Of a stretch of 32,844 bases of DNA, positions 1 through 10,192 are shown piece by piece (position 1 is the first letter of the stretch; every line of letters begins with the position of its first letter). The position numbers and the translations under genes were made by a program. Source of the stretch: Candidatus Servula neotermitis (lineage in GTDB: Bacteria; Actinomycetota; Actinomycetes; Actinomycetales; Bifidobacteriaceae); the NCBI GenBank assembly GCA_031281695.1, contig JAITFB010000013.1, positions 1 through 32,844 of the forward strand. Reading direction: 5' to 3'. The notes beneath the pieces were generated by a model. The model did not search any database and had not been told where the DNA came from. It was given only the letters and a program-made list of their open reading frames with translations.

Positions 1-1227
1 GCACCCAAAATTGATTTGGCGGTGAAATATAACGGGGGGAATAATGCAGGACACACAGTAGTGGTTCAAGGCGAGAAATATACTTTACACCTTTTGCCTT
101 CAGGGATTTTATGGGAACATGTCACTCCAATTTTAGGCAATGGCATGGTCATTGATTTACCGACTTTGTTCCAAGAGTTACAAGATTTGATTAATCGGGG
201 AGTGAATGTCTCTAAATTGGTGGTTTCGGCCTATGCTCATGTGATTATGCCTTATCACAAAACTTTAGACGCGGCTTTGGAAAATGATCCAACAAAACAA
301 AAAATTGGCACTACTAAGCGGGGGATTGGTCCGACTTATGCTGATAAAATTGCCAGGAGCGGAATTCGAGTTGCAGATTTATTCGACCCATTAGAATTGG
401 AACAAAAAATTGGCCGCGCTTTAGTATCTAAAAACGCGATTTTTCAACAATACGATCTGCCGACCTTTACTGTTAATCAAGTAGTTATGGAATTGATTCC
501 TTATATTAATCGATTGAAACCTATGGTCAAAGATGTTCCTTGGTTAGTTCATCATGCTCTAAAAGACTCTAAATCAGTTTTGTTTGAAGGCGGGCAAGCT
601 ACTATGTTGGACGTAGATTTTGGAACTTATCCTTATGTCACTTCTTCTAACGCGACTGCCGGCGGTGCTCTGACGGGCTCAGGCGTGGGACCAACTGAAA
701 TTAGTTCGGTGATAGGAATTTCTAAGGCATATTGCACCAGAGTTGGCGAAGGTCCTTTTCCTACAGAAATTTTTGGACAAACGGCTCAAATAATTCGTAA
801 GCGAGGTTCGGAATATGGGGCGACTACTCAACGACCCCGACGAATCGGTTGGTTTGATGCTGTAGTCGCCGAGTATGCTTCAAGGATAAACGGACTGACT
901 GACATTGTCTTGACTAAGCTCGATATTTTGAGTGATTTAGACGAAATTCCAGTTTGTGTGGGCTACCGCATTTTAGGTAAGAACAAACCTGAACATGTTG
1001 TTAGTCATTTGATGCCTATGGATATGAATTTGTTCGAAAATGTTGTTCCTGAATATCATTTGTTTCCTGGCTGGACTGAGGATATTCAAAATATTCGCGA
1101 TTTTAAGCAGCTGCCTTCGAATTGTCGTGACTATGTTTTGGCTTTAGAAGAGCTTTCTCATTGCCGCATTTCGTTAATTGGGGTGGGGCCTGAGCGTGAC
1201 CAAGTGATTGTGCGTCATGATTTTTAA
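1..1227 (+). CDS. purA: Adenylosuccinate synthetase, 5'-truncated by window edge
   Basis: Frame is open from base 1 (APKIDLAVKYNGGNNAGHTVV...); motifs YNGGNNAGHT, GTTKRGIGPTYADK, FEGGQATMLDVDFGTYPYVTSSN are typical PurA. Confidence 0.97.
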   Translation, partial: APKIDLAVKYNGGNNAGHTVVVQGEKYTLHLLPSGILWEHVTPILGNGMVIDLPTLFQELQDLINRGVNVSKLVVSAYAHVIMPYHKTLDAALENDPTKQKIGTTKRGIGPTYADKIARSGIRVADLFDPLELEQKIGRALVSKNAIFQQYDLPTFTVNQVVMELIPYINRLKPMVKDVPWLVHHALKDSKSVLFEGGQATMLDVDFGTYPYVTSSNATAGGALTGSGVGPTEISSVIGISKAYCTRVGEGPFPTEIFGQTAQIIRKRGSEYGATTQRPRRIGWFDAVVAEYASRINGLTDIVLTKLDILSDLDEIPVCVGYRILGKNKPEHVVSHLMPMDMNLFENVVPEYHLFPGWTEDIQNIRDFKQLPSNCRDYVLALEELSHCRISLIGVGPERDQVIVRHDF

Positions 1228-1327
1228 AAGAAAGAGTAATGGGGTTTAACCCAAAGCGGCTAAAAATGTATTGTTGTAAGTTAAACTCGCTGAACTATGA
1301 ATCGCGAATTATAGATTTGAGCTGGAA

Positions 1328-2707
1328 ATGATGCAGTCTTTGTCCCCGCTAGATGGACGTTATTCTCAGTTGGTTAATAATCTAGAGGCTTATTTTTCCG
1401 AGCCAGCGTTGAATCGATTTCGCTCGCTGGTAGAAATTGAATGGATAATTTGCTTATGCCAAAAAAAAGTACTAAAAGGGCTTCCGTTTTTATCCGAAAC
1501 ACGCATAAAAGAATTGCGAAAAATAGCGTACGACTTTGATTTTAAAGCGTTTCAATTAATTGAGCGAACTACTGGGCATGACGTGAAAGCTTTGGAGTAC
1601 TATATTCGGGATCGACTGCTAGAATCAGATGAGCCCAACGCCAAGTTGCTCTTAGCGGTGCATTTCGGTTGTACTTCGGAAGACATCAATAATTTGGCTT
1701 ATACTCTGGCTATTCGAGGGGCTGCTGAGCAAGTATTATTGCCTTCTGTCAATCAGTTGAAGAGTGTTTTAAAGGAACTAGCTCAAAATTGGGCTGATGT
1801 TCCTCTTTTAGCCATGACCCATGGTCAACCAGCTACTCCAACTACTGTAGGAAAAGAGTTGGCAGTATTCGCTCAAAGACTTGAAAATCAAATCAGCAAC
1901 CTAAAATTTTTGGAGTATGCTGGAAAATTCAACGGTTCGACTGGCACATTTTCTGCAGTCACTTTCGCAGTTCCAGAAGTTGCATGGGACGAAGTCGCAC
2001 GAGATTTCGTAACAACTTTTGGCCTTGAGTATAATTCGCTAACTACTCAAATCGACCCTCGGGATAGTCTAAGCACTTTATTCGACATTTTGAATCACTG
2101 CGGTAGGATTATGCACAATTTATCTACAGACCTTTGGTTGTATATTTCCAGGGGAATTTTTTCCCTAGAAGTTAACACTGACCAAGTGGGTTCATCGACC
2201 ATGCCGCATAAAGTCAACCCGATTAAGTTTGAAAACGCTGAGGGGAATTTTGAAATGGCAGATGCATTGTTCAGCTTATTGTCCAATCAATTGATTCAAT
2301 CTCGTTTACAAAGGGATTTGTCTGATTCGACGATTCTTAGAAACGTGGGTGTGGCTTTTGGACACTGGTTAGTCGGCGTAAATATGCTGGTAAACGGTTT
2401 AGCCGAGTTGAATGTAAATCAAATGGTTACCGCAGAGGAATTGAGTCAACACTATGAGGTTTTGACTGAAGCTATTCAAACCCAATTACGCGTGGCGGGG
2501 ATTCAGGGAGAGGTAACAATTGATGACCCTTACGCATTATTAAAACATTTTTCACGCGGTAAATCAATAACTGCTGAATCATTACGAATTTTCATCGAAC
2601 AATTGCCTTTGAGTCTAGCCGACCGAAAGAAGTTGTTGGAATTGACCCCTAGTAAATACATTGGTCTTGCTGAGAAATTAGTCTATGATTATTTCGGTTC
2701 GCGCTAA
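1328..2707 (+). CDS. purB: Adenylosuccinate lyase
   Basis: 459 aa; SPLDGRY N-terminus, TSEDINN, and fumarase/aspartase signature SSTMPHKVNPIKFENAEGN. Confidence 0.97.
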   Translation: MMQSLSPLDGRYSQLVNNLEAYFSEPALNRFRSLVEIEWIICLCQKKVLKGLPFLSETRIKELRKIAYDFDFKAFQLIERTTGHDVKALEYYIRDRLLESDEPNAKLLLAVHFGCTSEDINNLAYTLAIRGAAEQVLLPSVNQLKSVLKELAQNWADVPLLAMTHGQPATPTTVGKELAVFAQRLENQISNLKFLEYAGKFNGSTGTFSAVTFAVPEVAWDEVARDFVTTFGLEYNSLTTQIDPRDSLSTLFDILNHCGRIMHNLSTDLWLYISRGIFSLEVNTDQVGSSTMPHKVNPIKFENAEGNFEMADALFSLLSNQLIQSRLQRDLSDSTILRNVGVAFGHWLVGVNMLVNGLAELNVNQMVTAEELSQHYEVLTEAIQTQLRVAGIQGEVTIDDPYALLKHFSRGKSITAESLRIFIEQLPLSLADRKKLLELTPSKYIGLAEKLVYDYFGSR

Positions 2708-2906
2708 AGCTTCGGCCCGCTCTAAACCTCGCGTTGAAAGATCGAGTTCTACTCTTTATGACGTTTTTACCAATCAATGCGCTGAAGATGGCAAAGCTAA
2801 TGCTGATATTCAAAGACTTTTGTCCGAGTATTTTCAAGTGCCGCGAGCTAATGTTCGATTAAAAAGCGGTTCAAAGAATAAATACAAAATTTTTGAAATA
2901 GTTTAA
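2685..2906 (+). CDS. DUF167 (YggU-like) small protein
   Basis: 73 aa; V.AKA...GKANADIQRLLSEYFQVPRANVRLKSGSKNKYK matches the DUF167 pattern; start overlaps purB 3' end by 23 nt in another frame. Confidence 0.75.
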   Translation: MIISVRAKASARSKPRVERSSSTLYDVFTNQCAEDGKANADIQRLLSEYFQVPRANVRLKSGSKNKYKIFEIV

Positions 2907-2944
2907 CTTTCGACTAAACTAAATGAAGTAAATATTGGAGGCGG

Positions 2945-3940
2945 ATGGAAATTGATATAAAAGTTTTCAAAGCTGTTGAAACTGAATCTAACATTCCTGG
3001 TTCGACGCTTAAAGAATCAATTGAGACTGGGATTAATGATGCGTATCATCGGCTACCCAACCATTCCGAGTATTCGAGAGCCGAATTAAATATGCGAACT
3101 GGCGAAATCAAAATTTACGCTCAAGAACCCATCGAGTTTGGCGACGATGGGGTAGCGATTAGATTTAGAGATTTACAAGAGGAAACTCCGTCGGATTTCA
3201 GTCGAATTGCCGCCGCTGAAGCTCGAAGAATCATTTCTCAAAGAGTTCAAGACGCCCGAGCTGGCTACGTTTTTGAAGAGTATCGTAAACTTAAATTCGC
3301 GGCGATTTCTGGATTAGTCCAACCGATTGTTGACTCTGATAACATCAAGATTAAATTACCTTCAGGTTTTGAAGCTTTTCTACCAGCAAAAGAACAAATT
3401 CCGGGAGAAGTCTTATCATTGAATGAATATGTTCGAGTGTTTATTACGGAAGTAGAACGGGGAAATAAGGGCCCAGACATCGTGGTTAGCCGTACTCATC
3501 CAGGGTTAGTGCGTAAACTCTTTGAAAAAGAGGTTCCTGAATTATCTGATCAGACTGTAGAAATTGTTTCGATAGCGCGAGAAGCTGGCGATCGAACTAA
3601 AGTTTCAGTCAAGTCGAATGACATTAATGTCAATCCAGTTGCGACTTTAATTGGTCAATTAGGTAAACGTGTACGAGCTGTAGTCGAAGAGTTAGGTCAG
3701 GAGAAAATCGATATCATCCTGTATTCGGATAGCCCTAAAGAATATATTGCGAACGCTTTGTCTCCAGCTAAAGTTATTAAAGTTGAAATTACTGACGATG
3801 TTCATAAAATCGCTCAAGCGATTGTTCCAGACGACCAGTTGTCTTTAGCCATTGGGAAAGAGGGACAAAACGCTCGTTTGGCCGCTAAATTGACTGGATG
3901 GAAAATCGATGTACTCTCAGAATCTGAAATAGATCGCTAA
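2945..3940 (+). CDS. nusA: Transcription termination/antitermination protein NusA
   Basis: 331 aa; S1-like region, then KH region ([47 protein letters not shown]); SD-like ggaggcgg before ATG. Confidence 0.95.
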   Translation: MEIDIKVFKAVETESNIPGSTLKESIETGINDAYHRLPNHSEYSRAELNMRTGEIKIYAQEPIEFGDDGVAIRFRDLQEETPSDFSRIAAAEARRIISQRVQDARAGYVFEEYRKLKFAAISGLVQPIVDSDNIKIKLPSGFEAFLPAKEQIPGEVLSLNEYVRVFITEVERGNKGPDIVVSRTHPGLVRKLFEKEVPELSDQTVEIVSIAREAGDRTKVSVKSNDINVNPVATLIGQLGKRVRAVVEELGQEKIDIILYSDSPKEYIANALSPAKVIKVEITDDVHKIAQAIVPDDQLSLAIGKEGQNARLAAKLTGWKIDVLSESEIDR

Positions 3941-4100
3941 TTTTTTTAAAAATTCTTGAAATTTAGGATTTTTTTAGGATTTTTTTCGGCGACCATAGAT
4001 TAATAGAGGCCTAAAACGACTGTATAGCGAGAAAACCGGACTTATGAACAATTTCGAATAGTTAATCTAAACTCATATTATTTCTTGCAAACTAAATAGT

Positions 4101-4502
4101 ATGGCTAAGTATAGAATGACCACTTCCCCATTTAGTAAAATGCAAGGTAACCGCCAGGTTGGTATGTATGGCGAAAATATTGCGACGAATTTTTTACTTA
4201 AAGAAGGGGCGATCGTAGAAGATCGAAATTTTCGAACTAGATTCGGTGAAATTGACATCGTTTCTAGAAAAGACGGTATTTTCACATTCAGTGAAGTCAA
4301 AACCCGTCGGTCAGGTTCACATGGTGCTCCTGAAGACGCTATCGATGAAACCAAATGGCAACGCATGCAAGAAATTGCCGAAATTTGGCTCAGTCGGCGG
4401 AAAATTGATCCGAGTGTACCTTATCGTTTGGATATTTTTAGTGTCCAATTGATCAAAGATGGGTCTACGGAATTAAGGAGAATCGGCGATTATGGGATAT
4501 GA
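4101..4502 (+). CDS. YraN/UPF0102 family putative endonuclease
   Basis: 133 aa; GMYGENIATNFLLKEGAIVEDRNFRTRFGEIDIVSRKDGIFTFSEVKTRRS is the UPF0102 core; next to comM and dprA as is common. Confidence 0.9.
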   Translation: MAKYRMTTSPFSKMQGNRQVGMYGENIATNFLLKEGAIVEDRNFRTRFGEIDIVSRKDGIFTFSEVKTRRSGSHGAPEDAIDETKWQRMQEIAEIWLSRRKIDPSVPYRLDIFSVQLIKDGSTELRRIGDYGI

Positions 4503-6123
4503 ACCTTTGTATGATTCAGGAGTAATTGAATTCAAATCACCTGACCAAACTCAATATGTAGAATACTTCAATCCTGAGGGGAAAGAGGTCTCCCGAGTCT
4601 CTAATTCTTATACTGTAGCTTTAGCTGGGTTAAGAGGGGCTATCGTGGACGTGCAATCGCTTAATGGCTCTGGAAAACCTGGCTTTCGAATTACAGGATT
4701 GCCTGATGCAGCTTTATCGCAGGCCACTGATCGGATTCGCGGCGCTTATTTATCCTGTAGATTGCGTTGGAGTGGAAGTTTAATGGTGGTAAATTTAGCT
4801 CCGGCTTCAGTCCCTAAAAAAGGAGCATCTTTAGATTTGGCGATCTTAGTTGCGACATTGAGATCGTTGAAACACGTTAAAAAAACCTTTTTCCCTCGGG
4901 CAGTCTTTTTTGGCGAACTAGGATTAGATGGACGAATTTTACCAGTCAGGGGTATTTTACCGATGGTCAAGACCGCACTGGAAAATGGGCATTCAGAGAT
5001 TGTTGTAAGTACAGGCAATCAAGCGGAAGCTAAATTGGTCAGAGGAGCGCGAGTTTTTGCATTCGGGCATGTTGCTGAGTTAGTCAACTGGCTGGGGGGT
5101 GAAATTGCCGTTCCAAAATACGAAAAGGTGGTTGAACCTACTTTGCAATTCGATTCGGCCTTGCCTATTGGTGATTTTTCTGATGTAATTGGCCAAGAGC
5201 AAGCGAAATGGAGCTTAGAGATTGCTGCTGCAGGCGGTCATCACGTTTTGATGGTCGGGCCTCCGGGTACTGGTAAGTCCATGTTGGCTTCAAGAATGCC
5301 AGGAATCATGACTGAATTGAGCGAAGAAGAGTCCTTGGAGGTGAGTTCAATCCATTCGATTTCTGGAACTTTGAGGGAAAACGCGTTAATTACTGTCCCG
5401 CCCTTTGAAGCCCCTCATCATAGTGCAACTGGACCAGCCATTATCGGTGGAGGAACTGGAATTCCTCGCCCTGGAGCTGTTTCTAGAGCTCATAGAGGAA
5501 TTTTATTTATGGATGAAGCTCCTGAATTCAGCAATTTAGTTTTGCAAACCTTAAGACAACCTTTGGAAAATGGGGAAGTAATCATTGACCGAGCCCAGGG
5601 GAGCGCTAGATATCCTAGCCAATTCCAATTGATAATGGCGGCGAACCCTTGTCCTTGCGGAATGGATTTTGGCAATGGATTGCGTTGCATTTGTACATCA
5701 ATAGCTAAACGCCGTTATTTCAATCGATTGTCTGGCCCTTTGTTAGATCGGGTCGATTTGAATATTCCAGTAGAAAGTGTGCATTTCCAAAATGGTCAAA
5801 ATCAGGTCGGAGACGTTTCAGCTGTCATTAAACAACGAGTGTCTCAAGCTCAGTTGATGGCTAAAGATCGATTGATTAAAACCCCTTGGACTAAAAATTC
5901 CCAAGTTCCAGGATCGTATTACCGAAAATTGTTAGGTTCTGATAACGCTTTATTACGATCTTTGAACGATATAGTAGATAAAGGTTTTTTGTCTTTACGC
6001 GGAGCCGATCGATGTATTCGCCTATCTTGGACTTTAGCTGATTTAGAAGGACGAACTTCTCCGAATTCAGACGATATGGAATACGCTTATCAACTTCGAC
6101 AGGACACTCGTAATCGTGCTTAA
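4492..6123 (+). CDS. comM: YifB/ComM family Mg-chelatase-like AAA+ ATPase
   Basis: 543 aa; GLPDAALSQATDRIRGA, Walker A GPPGTGKSMLASRMPGI, APHHSATGPAIIGGG, NPCPCG. Confidence 0.95.
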   Translation: MGYEPLYDSGVIEFKSPDQTQYVEYFNPEGKEVSRVSNSYTVALAGLRGAIVDVQSLNGSGKPGFRITGLPDAALSQATDRIRGAYLSCRLRWSGSLMVVNLAPASVPKKGASLDLAILVATLRSLKHVKKTFFPRAVFFGELGLDGRILPVRGILPMVKTALENGHSEIVVSTGNQAEAKLVRGARVFAFGHVAELVNWLGGEIAVPKYEKVVEPTLQFDSALPIGDFSDVIGQEQAKWSLEIAAAGGHHVLMVGPPGTGKSMLASRMPGIMTELSEEESLEVSSIHSISGTLRENALITVPPFEAPHHSATGPAIIGGGTGIPRPGAVSRAHRGILFMDEAPEFSNLVLQTLRQPLENGEVIIDRAQGSARYPSQFQLIMAANPCPCGMDFGNGLRCICTSIAKRRYFNRLSGPLLDRVDLNIPVESVHFQNGQNQVGDVSAVIKQRVSQAQLMAKDRLIKTPWTKNSQVPGSYYRKLLGSDNALLRSLNDIVDKGFLSLRGADRCIRLSWTLADLEGRTSPNSDDMEYAYQLRQDTRNRA

Positions 6124-7321
6124 AATGAATGACTCAGAGGCGGCTCTAACCTTATCTATTATCAGCGACCCTGGCAATGAAGTGATTAATCACTTATTAG
6201 ATCAAATGGGGTACGTAGAAGTTATACAGTATTTAGAAGGCTTATTGGCTGGAAGTTATAGCGATCAAATGCAACTGACCTTTAATTATTTTTACACGAA
6301 TTTCCAAGCTGGTGTCAGGAAAAGGCCCAAAGCGGATAGTTATGAAATTATGGCATCAAATTTGGCCAGGGTTGCAATCAATTACCGAAGCAGGAAAATA
6401 GAACGCGCACTTAAATTGCATGATAAAAATGAGATTATTACAATATTGAGAACCGATCCTCAATATCCTAAGCAATTTCATGATCTGGAAGCTAAAAAAC
6501 CTTTAGTCATTTTCGCTCGAGGACAATTGAGCCTTTTAGAAAAATCGCAAATTGTGGGTATCGTAGGAACTAGGCATTTTGACAATTATGGACAAACTGT
6601 TGCAATTGAATTCGCGCGTACATTGACTCAATCAGGAATTGTTATCGTGTCCGGCGGTGCGATAGGGGTTGATAGTGCTGCGCATTTGGGATCTTTAGGT
6701 AATTCGATTGTGGTTTTGGCCTCAGGATTAGACAAAATGTATCCTAAAGAGTGCGAAACAATCATGTTGAAAAATCTTGAGCAAGGCGGTCTATGTCTTT
6801 CGGAAATGCCAGCTACCAGTATCGTGAAAGGGCACTTATTTTTATTACGGAATCGATTAATTGCGGCGTTATCCAAAGCTGTGGTGATTGTTGAAGCATC
6901 GTATCGCTCTGGCGCAATCAATACCGCGCAGCATGCTTTTGACTTGCATCGTTTGGTTTGTGCAATTCCTGGCGATGTTGATCAGTCACGATCCAGCGGA
7001 ACTAACAGACTAATTATGGATCATAAAGCCGAGATGGTAACGACTGCGCAAGAACTTCTAGGGCTCATGAATTTGGAAATCGCGCTCGAATTGAGTCCAG
7101 AGCAACCCAAGATTTACCAACCTCTAGGTATAGATTTAAAAGAACTTCCAGAACTTGAAAGAGACACGATTATGGCTATGGATTTTAAAAATGAAAATGC
7201 TTTAGAAAGTATTCGTCAAACCACCCAACTGCCACTTAAAGAATTGCTTTTGCAATTATCTCGTTTGGAACAAAAAGGTATAATAACCAAGACTGAAGTC
7301 GGATATAAAGTCCTGCATTAA
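6116..7321 (+). CDS. dprA: DNA-processing protein DprA
   Basis: 401 aa; YPKQFHDLEAKKPLVIFARGQ, VGIVGTRHFDNYG, VSGGAIGVDSAAHLGSL, AIPGDVDQSRSSGTNRLI. Confidence 0.95.
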   Translation: MLKMNDSEAALTLSIISDPGNEVINHLLDQMGYVEVIQYLEGLLAGSYSDQMQLTFNYFYTNFQAGVRKRPKADSYEIMASNLARVAINYRSRKIERALKLHDKNEIITILRTDPQYPKQFHDLEAKKPLVIFARGQLSLLEKSQIVGIVGTRHFDNYGQTVAIEFARTLTQSGIVIVSGGAIGVDSAAHLGSLGNSIVVLASGLDKMYPKECETIMLKNLEQGGLCLSEMPATSIVKGHLFLLRNRLIAALSKAVVIVEASYRSGAINTAQHAFDLHRLVCAIPGDVDQSRSSGTNRLIMDHKAEMVTTAQELLGLMNLEIALELSPEQPKIYQPLGIDLKELPELERDTIMAMDFKNENALESIRQTTQLPLKELLLQLSRLEQKGIITKTEVGYKVLH

Positions 7322-7354
7322 AATAGCAGTACGAATTCCTTTTGTTTAATTTTG

Positions 7355-7704
7355 TGGAGATGCCGAGAATTGAACTCGGATCCAAGGAAGCCTTTCTAGC
7401 TGTTCTCCGGGTGCAGTTTATTTGCGAGTCTTTCGAAATCGAACTTCGAACAAACAAACCATTCGATTTCTATCCGATTAATCAGTTGGAATTTTATCGG
7501 AGTGAATCCCAACTTACCTTCATAAGCGGCGCCTCTCAAGACCTGAAGGTGAGTTACTTCAGAAGCGGCTTTACGCAGCTAGCGGTAAAGCTTTGTAATC
7601 GGTTTTAGCGATTATTTTTCGATACATCTGTTTTTTCGAGCAATCGTATCAGTCCTCGACCCGCTTTCACCAGTCCAACATCCTTGTCGAAACCTTACAT
7701 CCCC
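7355..7704 (-). ncRNA. ssrA: Transfer-messenger RNA
   Basis: Reverse complement starts GGGGATGTAAGGTTTCGAC and ends GGATCCGAGTTCAATTCTCGGCATCTCCA; GGGGATG pairs with CATCTCC; internal tag ORF (7609..7571) GCT AAA ACC GAT TAC AAA GCT TTA CCG CTA GCT GCG TAA = AKTDYKALPLAA*. Confidence 0.95.
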
Positions 7705-7882
7705 TTTTAATATTTTAGCAAGTCAAGTTTGAATTTACAAATATGGTTTTTCTAATTAGAATTAAGGCGATTGACTCCAATGGATTATTATACTTTAAGT
7801 TGATTTCTCAGCGTATTTTTTCGAAAGTGAAAGGGTTAATTACTGATTTATAATTTCCAGATTCAAGTGAGATAGAACCGAG

Positions 7883-7895
7883 TAAACTAATCAAA
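7883..7895 (+). promoter_or_regulatory. Putative -10 (TAAACT) 7 nt before GTG; leaderless start
   Basis: TAAACT at 7883-7888 followed by 7 nt and the GTG of the topoisomerase gene; same arrangement at many other genes here. Confidence 0.55.
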
Positions 7896-10109
7896 GTGGA
7901 CTCCTATAATGCAAAAGATTTGAGCGTATTGGAAGGGCTTAACGCAGTCCGTAAACGCCCAGGTATGTATATTGGAACGACTGATTCACGCGGGTTAATG
8001 CATTGCTTGTTTGAAATTATTGACAACTCAGTTGATGAAGCTTTGGCTGGCTTTTGTTCAGAAATTACAGTTACTCTGCATGACGATGGATCGTTTGAAG
8101 TGGTGGATAATGGGCGCGGTATTCCCGTTGACGTGGAAAAATCTACTAAATTGACTGGTGTCGAACTGGTGATGACTAAGCTGCATGCTGGTGGAAAATT
8201 TGGACAAGGCGCTTATAATAAGGTCGGCGGCTTACACGGTGTTGGCGCATCAGTAGTCAATGCTTTGTCCAAAAAGACTATCGTGACTGTGAAACGCAAT
8301 GCCAAAATTTACCAAATGAGTTTCGCCAAAGGCAAAAAGCTGGATAAACAATTGCAGATAATCGGCACAACCACCAAAAAAGACACTGGAACCGCAATTC
8401 AGTTTTGGCCTGATCCGGAAATTTTTTCTGAATCGGCTCATTTACTGCCAGACCTGTTAGTAGAACGTTTACAACAGACTGCCTATTTGGTTCCTAAATT
8501 ACGCTTGACTATTGAGGATCGGCGAGTCCAGAGTCCAGAGCCCATAGTGCAGCATGAAGCAAATCAAGACAACCAAGCAGCTGATCCTGCAAGCCCCGAG
8601 AGCGTCTTATTTGACAACTATGATTCTGATGATGTTATGAGCGGATCGGGGATTCGTAGGTCAGATGCGCCCGCCGAAGGCTCTAATACCGTAGACATAT
8701 CCGTAGAGCTAATTACTAATTCCCAATCACCAATCACTAACTTGTCTCAAACTTTTTATTCCGAGGCGGGATTGCCAGACTTTGTCCAATCGATCAGTTT
8801 GGGTCAACCTATCAATCCGCCTTGGCTGATTCACGGGCAAGGGAGTTATCAAGAAACGGTTCAGACTTTGCAAGCTGACCAAAATTTGAAAGCTGAATCA
8901 GTTGACCGGGTGGTGGATGTGGACATTTGTTTTCAATTTACCGATAGTTATGAAACTACTGTGAAATCATTTGTCAACATTATTTCAACTCCTTTCGGTG
9001 GGACACATTCACAAGGATTTGAACAGGCCTTCTTGAAAGTATTCCGCAAAGTTATCACTCAGAATGCGCGGAAATTTAAGTTGGGCAAAGTTAATGACAA
9101 AATCGAAAAGGAAGATATATTCGCTGGCCTTTTCGCAATCGTTTCAGTTTCCTTACCTGAGCCTCAATTTGAAGGCCAAACTAAAGAAACTTTAGGCACT
9201 CCGGAGGTCAAAGCCATTGTTAGCGATTTGGTAATTCAACAGCTGACGAATATGTTGACCTCAGGAAAACGCGACTATAAACCCTATTCAACTCCGATTT
9301 TAGAAAAAGTGGTTTCAGAAATGAAAGCCCGCTTGTCCGCCAAAGCTCATAAAGAATTGATGCGCAATAAAAACAAACTCGAAAGCTCTAGCTTGCCTTC
9401 AAAATTGGTCGAATGCTCCTCCAACGATGCCAGCATTACTGAGTTGTTTATTGTGGAAGGCGATTCGGCCTTAGGGACCGCTAAGTTAGCTAGGGATTCG
9501 GAATTCCAAGCTTTGTTGCCCATTCGCGGGAAAATTCTCAATGTTCAAAAGGCTTCCTTAGCAGCTATGTTGGGCAACCAAGAATGTTCGTCCATTATTC
9601 AAGCCATTGGCGCTGGCAGTGGGCGAACTTTTGATTTGTCGGCGGCGCGGTATCAAAAAATTATCATTATGACTGACGCTGACACTGATGGAGCGCACAT
9701 TAGAATTTTGCTATTGACTTTGTTCCATAAATATTTGACTCCGTTGATCGCTCAAGGTCGGATTTATGCGGCGGTCCCGCCATTACATCGCATAGAACTC
9801 ACCAAAAGCCAGTTGGTCTATACGTATTCCGAAGCTGAGCTGAAGGCTAAACTCTCGGATTATAAACGCCGCAACGTATCATTCAAAGACGACATCCAGC
9901 GTTATAAAGGTTTGGGCGAAATGGATGCTGAACAATTAGCTGATACTACGATGGACCCCAAATTTCGCACGCTTCGACGTATTCAGCCCCAAGATGCTGC
10001 GCGAGCATCTCAAATTTTCGAATTACTGATGGGCGATGAAGTTCCGCCGCGGCGCAAGTTCATCATTGAACAATCCGCCCATATTGATACCAGCTTGATT
10101 GATGCCTAA
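7896..10109 (+). CDS. Type II DNA topoisomerase subunit B (ParE/GyrB family)
   Basis: 737 aa; RKRPGMYIGTTDSRGLMHCLFEIIDNSVDEALAG, GRGIPVD, VEGDSALGTAKLARDSEFQALLPIRGKILNVQKA, IIIMTDADTDGAHIR; VEGDSALGTAKLAR-type motif favours ParE-like paralogue; GTG start. Confidence 0.95.
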   Translation: MDSYNAKDLSVLEGLNAVRKRPGMYIGTTDSRGLMHCLFEIIDNSVDEALAGFCSEITVTLHDDGSFEVVDNGRGIPVDVEKSTKLTGVELVMTKLHAGGKFGQGAYNKVGGLHGVGASVVNALSKKTIVTVKRNAKIYQMSFAKGKKLDKQLQIIGTTTKKDTGTAIQFWPDPEIFSESAHLLPDLLVERLQQTAYLVPKLRLTIEDRRVQSPEPIVQHEANQDNQAADPASPESVLFDNYDSDDVMSGSGIRRSDAPAEGSNTVDISVELITNSQSPITNLSQTFYSEAGLPDFVQSISLGQPINPPWLIHGQGSYQETVQTLQADQNLKAESVDRVVDVDICFQFTDSYETTVKSFVNIISTPFGGTHSQGFEQAFLKVFRKVITQNARKFKLGKVNDKIEKEDIFAGLFAIVSVSLPEPQFEGQTKETLGTPEVKAIVSDLVIQQLTNMLTSGKRDYKPYSTPILEKVVSEMKARLSAKAHKELMRNKNKLESSSLPSKLVECSSNDASITELFIVEGDSALGTAKLARDSEFQALLPIRGKILNVQKASLAAMLGNQECSSIIQAIGAGSGRTFDLSAARYQKIIIMTDADTDGAHIRILLLTLFHKYLTPLIAQGRIYAAVPPLHRIELTKSQLVYTYSEAELKAKLSDYKRRNVSFKDDIQRYKGLGEMDAEQLADTTMDPKFRTLRRIQPQDAARASQIFELLMGDEVPPRRKFIIEQSAHIDTSLIDA
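8709..8743 (+). repeat. Heptanucleotide tandem repeat (CTAATTA CTAATTC CCAATCA CCAATCA CTAACTT)
   Basis: Five consecutive 7-mers read by eye, inside the topoisomerase CDS. Confidence 0.8.
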
Positions 10110-10192
10110 TTTACTGCCAGCGACTAGTTGTAGCGGTCTTTTTCTAACGGCGGCTCGATTGGTAATGAAATTGACTAAGATAAACTGAGTCT

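Noticed and set aside
1297-1314. Mini-ORF MNREL* upstream of purB as an attenuator
   Set aside because: Too short and no supporting hairpins; box-to-ATG gap (9 nt) differs from the others.
7342-7608. 88-aa plus-strand ORF
   Set aside because: Lies almost wholly within the minus-strand tmRNA gene; not protein-like.
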